Assembly: GCA_015654715.1 (NCBI GenBank)
Contig: JAATGK010000375.1
Span: forward strand, 1-9,844
DNA from: Alphaproteobacteria bacterium
GTDB taxonomy: Bacteria > Pseudomonadota > Alphaproteobacteria > Micropepsales > Micropepsaceae
Reading direction: 5' to 3'
DNA: 9,844 nucleotides
Shown here: positions 6,754 through 9,844 of the stretch, piece by piece
How the letters are laid out: every line of letters begins with the position of its first letter
How positions within the stretch are numbered: the first letter of the stretch is position 1
Notes under the pieces: generated by a model
Told to the model about the DNA's origin: nothing
Database searches by the model: none
Seen by the model: only the letters and a program-made list of their open reading frames with translations
Translations under genes and position numbers: made by a program

Positions 6754-7353
6754 ATGCCCCGCCTCGACGACGAAGAAGAAGAGAAGAAAAAGCCCGAAGA
6801 AGCCGAACCGCAATCGGGACCGGTGCAAAAGGCGCTGTTCAAGTCGCGCACTGTGCTCATCTTCGGCGAAGTCGACATGAAAATGGCGGAGCGAGTCTCG
6901 GCCCAGTTGCTCGCCTTGGCGGCCGAAAGCAACGACGACATCAAGGTCATCATCAACTCGCCCGGCGGCCATGTCGAAGCCGGCGACACCATGCATGACA
7001 TGCTGAGTTTCGTCGGCCCGCGGGTGAAGGTGATCGGTACCGGCTGGGTGGCCTCGGCCGGCGCGCATATCTTCCTCGGCGCCCGCAAGGATAGCCGTTT
7101 CTGCCTACCCAACACCCGCTTCCTGCTGCATCAGCCGCTCGGCAGTGTGCAAGGCCAGGCGTCCGACATCTCGATCGAGGCCGAGGAAATCCTGAAAATG
7201 CGCGAGCGCCTCAATCGCATCATCGCACGCGAGACCGGCCAGCCGCTGGAAAAAGTCCTCCACGACACCGAGCGCAATTTCTGGATTGGGGCGGAAGCGG
7301 CGGTCGAATACGGCTTGGTGACCAAGGTGGTCGCCAGCGCGTCCGAGGTTTGA
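6754..7353 (+). CDS. ClpP-like ATP-dependent protease proteolytic subunit with acidic/lysine-rich N-terminus
   Basis: This 199-aa protein belongs to the ClpP serine peptidase family (S14). The triad is Ser101 (GTGWVASAGAH), His126 (RFLLHQPLG) and Asp171 (HDTERNFW). The INSPGGHVEAG oxyanion segment is at 67-77, and SVQGQASDISIEAEEIL and AVEYGLVTKV are family hallmarks. It would act as the peptidase chamber of a Clp complex with an AAA+ partner in the cytoplasm. The first 25 residues are unusual: a run of Asp/Glu then Lys (DDEEEEKKKPEEAEP) replaces the hydrophobic axial-loop sequence of the housekeeping ClpP. There is no clpX, clpA, tig or lon nearby, so it is probably a second ClpP paralogue rather than the main one. 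AGGAG at 6744-6748 supports the start. The alpha-glucosidase ATG comes 1 nt after its stop. Confidence 0.92.
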   Translation: MPRLDDEEEEKKKPEEAEPQSGPVQKALFKSRTVLIFGEVDMKMAERVSAQLLALAAESNDDIKVIINSPGGHVEAGDTMHDMLSFVGPRVKVIGTGWVASAGAHIFLGARKDSRFCLPNTRFLLHQPLGSVQGQASDISIEAEEILKMRERLNRIIARETGQPLEKVLHDTERNFWIGAEAAVEYGLVTKVVASASEV

Positions 7354-7354
7354 G

Positions 7355-8953
7355 ATGGGCGCGCCTTGGTGGCAGGGCGCCGTCGTCTATCAGGTCTATG
7401 TGCGCAGCTTCGCTGACGCCAATGGCGACGGGCAGGGCGATTTTGTCGGCCTGACGCGTAAGCTCGACTACATCAAGGCGCTCGGGGTCGATGCCATCTG
7501 GCTGTCGCCGATCCACCCCTCGCCGAACCGCGATTGGGGCTATGACGTTTCCGATTACGAGGATGTCCACCCCGATTACGGCGGCTTGGCCGATTTCGAC
7601 AAGCTGATTGCCGAGGCGCACGCCCGCGGCATCAAGGTGGTGCTCGACGAAGTGCTCTGCCACACCTCCGATGAGCATCCCTGGTTCAAGGATTCGATGC
7701 GGCGCGGCGACAAGTCGGACTGGTATGTCTGGGCCGATCCGAAAGAAGACGGCACCGCCCCCAACAACTGGCTTTCGGCCTTCGGCGGACCGGCGTGGTC
7801 GTATCAACCGGCGCGGCGCCAGCATTACCACCACAAATTCCTCCGCCAGCAGCCCAAGCTGAACTGGCAGCATCCGGCGGCGCGCGAGGCGGGGCTGAAA
7901 GTGCTCGATTTTTGGCTGAGGCGCGGCGTAGACGGCTACCGGCTCGATGTAGCCAACGCCTATCTGCACGACACCCTGCTGCGGGACAATCCCGCCGTGC
8001 CGCTGGAGGAGCGCAGCGACGCCACCTGGAGCGACGCCGATTTTCTCCAGGAACACATGTTCGACTGCAATCTGCCCGAGAACGTGCTGATCCTGGAACA
8101 GATCCGGCGGCGGGTGGAAGCGTTTGGCGACCGCTTCGTGTTCGGCGAGTTCTCGGAAGGCTATGAGCGGTCGGGGGCCTTTGCCGCGCCGGACGAGGGG
8201 CTGCACGGCGGCTATACCTTCTTCATGCTGCGCCAGAAGCTGCTCAGTCCAGGCTTCATCACCGGCAATTACGCGCTGCTCTCCGGCCATCCGCGGCACT
8301 GGCCGGTGGTGGCGTTCTGCAACCACGACATTCCGCGAACGGTCTCACGGCTCGGCGGCGCTCCCGAAGGCGATCCGGCCCTGGCCAAGCTGCTGCTGGC
8401 GCTGCTGTTCTCGATCAAGGGAACGTTCTGCCTCTATCAGGGCGCCGAGCTCGGTCTGACCGAAGTGGACCTGAAACGGGAGCAGCTTCGCGACCCGGTC
8501 GGCGATCTCTATTACCCCGTCTTCAAGGGCCGCGACGGCTGCCGTACCCCCATGCCCTGGGACGCGGACGAACCCAATTACGGCTTCACGACCGGCACGC
8601 CCTGGCTGCCCGTAGGCCCGGCGCACCAGCGGCTGGCGGTGTCCGAGCAGGAGAAAGAAGCCGGTTCGACCCTGGCTTACACCCGCCGCTTCCTGGCCGC
8701 CCGCAAGGCCGAGCCGACCCTCATCACCGGCGAGATGAAGTTTATCCCGACGCCGCCGCCGGTCCTGGCCTTCGTGCGCAAGCTGGGCGAGGCGCGGGTG
8801 CTGGGCGTCTTCAATCTCAGCCGGAAACCGGTTGGGTTCGACCTTGGTCCGCTAGGAACGCCAACCGCGCTCGACCTCGGCTGCGGCGAGGCGGCAGTGA
8901 CGCGTGGGTCCCTGCAACTAGGGCCGCTGGCCTGTTGGTTCGGCCGCCTTTAG
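7355..8953 (+). CDS. GH13 alpha-glucosidase (subfamily 23-like), cytoplasmic
   Basis: This 532-aa protein is a family 13 glycoside hydrolase, about the usual length for proteobacterial alpha-glucosidases. The catalytic residues are visible: nucleophile Asp198 (GYRLDVANAY), acid/base Glu265 (FVFGEFSE) and transition-state Asp325 (FCNHDIPRTVSR). The opening WWQGAVVYQVYVRSF and the DVSDYEDVHPDYG segment are typical of oligo-1,6-glucosidase/alpha-glucosidase enzymes that release glucose from short alpha-glucosides. In conserved region I (DEVLCHTSDEHPWF) a Cys stands where most GH13 enzymes have Asn. There is no signal peptide, so it should act on imported sugars. GAGG at 7345-7348, inside the clpP-like gene, supports the start. 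It is translated right after that gene, and its 3' end overlaps the convergent scaffold gene by 36 nt. Exact substrate preference (maltose, isomaltose, sucrose or others) cannot be read from the sequence. Confidence 0.93.
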   Translation: MGAPWWQGAVVYQVYVRSFADANGDGQGDFVGLTRKLDYIKALGVDAIWLSPIHPSPNRDWGYDVSDYEDVHPDYGGLADFDKLIAEAHARGIKVVLDEVLCHTSDEHPWFKDSMRRGDKSDWYVWADPKEDGTAPNNWLSAFGGPAWSYQPARRQHYHHKFLRQQPKLNWQHPAAREAGLKVLDFWLRRGVDGYRLDVANAYLHDTLLRDNPAVPLEERSDATWSDADFLQEHMFDCNLPENVLILEQIRRRVEAFGDRFVFGEFSEGYERSGAFAAPDEGLHGGYTFFMLRQKLLSPGFITGNYALLSGHPRHWPVVAFCNHDIPRTVSRLGGAPEGDPALAKLLLALLFSIKGTFCLYQGAELGLTEVDLKREQLRDPVGDLYYPVFKGRDGCRTPMPWDADEPNYGFTTGTPWLPVGPAHQRLAVSEQEKEAGSTLAYTRRFLAARKAEPTLITGEMKFIPTPPPVLAFVRKLGEARVLGVFNLSRKPVGFDLGPLGTPTALDLGCGEAAVTRGSLQLGPLACWFGRL

Positions 8954-9346
8954 GGCCGCATCGATGGGGAGCAGCACGCAGCGATGCCGGGCGGAGTGGC
9001 GCGCCACCTCGGCGAGATGGCGGTAGGCGGCGAAGGCGCCGTCAGGGGCAGGCCCGCCGGCCAACATCGCCGCAGCCGCCTCGCGCAAGGCCGTAAGCTC
9101 CGCCATCGTATGCCCGGCCAGGGCTTGGCCGAGGATCGACGCGGACGCTTGGGTGAGGACGCAGGCGCGGGTGTCGTGGGCGATCGCCGCAATGTGGCCG
9201 CCCGTCAACTTAAGGTCGAGCGTGATGCGGTCGCCACATACCGGATTGGTCTCGGTATGGCTGAGGCACGGCGGCGCCAGCCGGCCGGCGCCATGCGCTT
9301 CGGCGGCGAGCCGTAACAGATCGACAGTGTAAGGCAGATCGCTCAT
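8918..9346 (-). CDS. IscU/SufU-like iron-sulfur cluster scaffold protein
   Basis: This 142-aa protein has the NifU N-terminal/IscU-type scaffold fold. The three cluster-ligand cysteines are present: Cys37 (NPVCGDR, with Asp39 after it), Cys62 (RACVLTQASASI) and Cys123 (RHRCVLLPIDA). Proteins of this family assemble [2Fe-2S] or [4Fe-4S] clusters and pass them to apoproteins in the cytoplasm. The alphaproteobacterial relatives I recall often have CGS at the first site and lack the third cysteine, so this copy looks more canonical. Its ATG overlaps the TGA of the upstream nucleotidyltransferase gene (4-nt ATGA) and no ribosome binding site precedes it, which indicates translational coupling. No cysteine desulfurase gene is in the window. 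Whether it serves general or dedicated cluster assembly is not known. Confidence 0.87.
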   Translation of the reverse strand: MSDLPYTVDLLRLAAEAHGAGRLAPPCLSHTETNPVCGDRITLDLKLTGGHIAAIAHDTRACVLTQASASILGQALAGHTMAELTALREAAAAMLAGGPAPDGAFAAYRHLAEVARHSARHRCVLLPIDAALKAAEPTGQRP

Positions 9347-9844
9347 CGGAAGGCGAAATCTTCGGGGCTATCAAGGTCGGTCAGAACGGAATCGGAATCG
9401 ACTTCAAGTTCATAGAGAAGATCGCCGTGTAATGCCATGAGATGCCTGGCACCTCGGTCGCCGGCGAGGGCCCCGAATTCGGCTGCCAGCGAAATTGTCC
9501 ACAGCACCGGATTGCCCCGTTTTCCGGCCCTTACCGGAACCACAATGGCGCGCCCTTGCGTTGGGTCAAAGGTCTCAATCAATTGGTCAATCACCCGCGG
9601 CGGTACAAACGGCATGTCGCCCAGCACGACCAGGAATCCGTCGCATGCCTGTGGAAGACTCTTCACACCACAGATCAGCGACGAGCTCAAACCGTCTGTA
9701 AAGCATACATTATTGATGATTGTGATCGGCAAATCCGCCAGCACTTCGCGAATGCTGTTTGCTTGGTGACCGGTGACGACGATCACCGAATCCGCCCGGC
9801 TGGCACACACCGCTTCGACGGTGCGGCGGATGACCGGTTTGCCG
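9343..9844 (-). CDS. MobA/MocA-like nucleotidyltransferase (partial, N-terminus beyond right edge)
   Basis: The frame is open to the window edge, so the protein is truncated at its N-terminus. The visible part has 166 residues and begins GKPVIRRTVEAVCASRADS. A GTG at 9808-9810 is internal and not the start. Family features of MobA-like NTP transferases are visible: VTGHQANSI, INNVCFTDGLSSSL, VVLGDMPFVPP, RGNPVLW, GDRGARHLM and a C-terminal DLDSPEDF. This matches the molybdenum cofactor cytidylyl/guanylyltransferase group (MocA, MobA) and related sugar-nucleotide enzymes. The GDMP segment is the metal/nucleotide site. The N-terminal nucleotide-binding loop (usually GGxSxRMGxxK) is outside the window, so MocA versus another member cannot be settled. 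It is the upstream member of a coupled pair with the iron-sulfur scaffold gene. Confidence 0.86.
   Translation of the reverse strand, partial: GKPVIRRTVEAVCASRADSVIVVTGHQANSIREVLADLPITIINNVCFTDGLSSSLICGVKSLPQACDGFLVVLGDMPFVPPRVIDQLIETFDPTQGRAIVVPVRAGKRGNPVLWTISLAAEFGALAGDRGARHLMALHGDLLYELEVDSDSVLTDLDSPEDFAFR

Noticed and set aside
7220..8326. 368-aa minus-strand open frame over the ClpP-like and alpha-glucosidase genes
   Set aside because: It is the reverse shadow of two strongly identified genes, with no motif of its own.
9343..9810. Complete 155-aa protein starting at the GTG at 9810
   Set aside because: The frame continues upstream as GKPVIRRTVEA to the window edge, which matches the family, so the gene is partial and the GTG is an internal valine codon.

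Overview
The window looks like chromosomal DNA of a high-GC Gram-negative bacterium, most likely an alphaproteobacterium. This rests on the GC-rich codon use, a GH13 alpha-glucosidase of the subfamily 23 type, a DUF3617 secreted protein, and a YgiQ protein very close to the proteobacterial form. I saw no phage, IS element, CRISPR, tRNA or rRNA. Most ORFs in other frames are GC-driven shadows.

Layout. (1) Positions 1-926 hold the end of an encapsulin nanocompartment operon. The last 17 codons of a cargo gene encode a C-terminal encapsulin-targeting peptide (GLGIGSLKK). They are followed 20 nt later by a complete family 1 encapsulin shell gene and a strong intrinsic terminator. (2) Positions 936-1894 hold a minus-strand spermidine-synthase-fold methyltransferase-like gene and a divergent 71-aa helical protein. 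The small gene's promoter has an extended -10 placed so that its mRNA should be leaderless, and the -10 sits inside a 7-9-7 inverted repeat. (3) Positions 1963-3984 hold a radical SAM protein of the YgiQ/UPF0313 family. (4) Positions 3982-6498 hold a LacI-family-type operator overlapping the ygiQ stop, then a secreted 640-aa glycoside-hydrolase-like protein and a small secreted DUF3617 protein, probably one operon. (5) Positions 6754-8953 hold a ClpP-type serine protease with an unusual acidic/lysine-rich N-terminus. It lies 1 nt upstream of a cytoplasmic GH13 alpha-glucosidase. (6) Positions 8918-9844 on the minus strand hold a MobA/MocA-like nucleotidyltransferase that runs off the right edge. 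It is translationally coupled to an IscU/SufU-like iron-sulfur scaffold gene, whose 3' end overlaps the alpha-glucosidase tail to tail.

Working together. The encapsulin shell and its upstream cargo form a self-contained storage or stress compartment; the cargo cannot be identified from its tail alone. The secreted glycosidase-like protein, the LacI-type operator and the cytoplasmic alpha-glucosidase suggest glycan use outside the cell and oligosaccharide breakdown inside it. The substrate is unknown and the link is inferred. The MobA-like and IscU-like pair could serve assembly of a molybdenum and iron-sulfur enzyme, also by inference.
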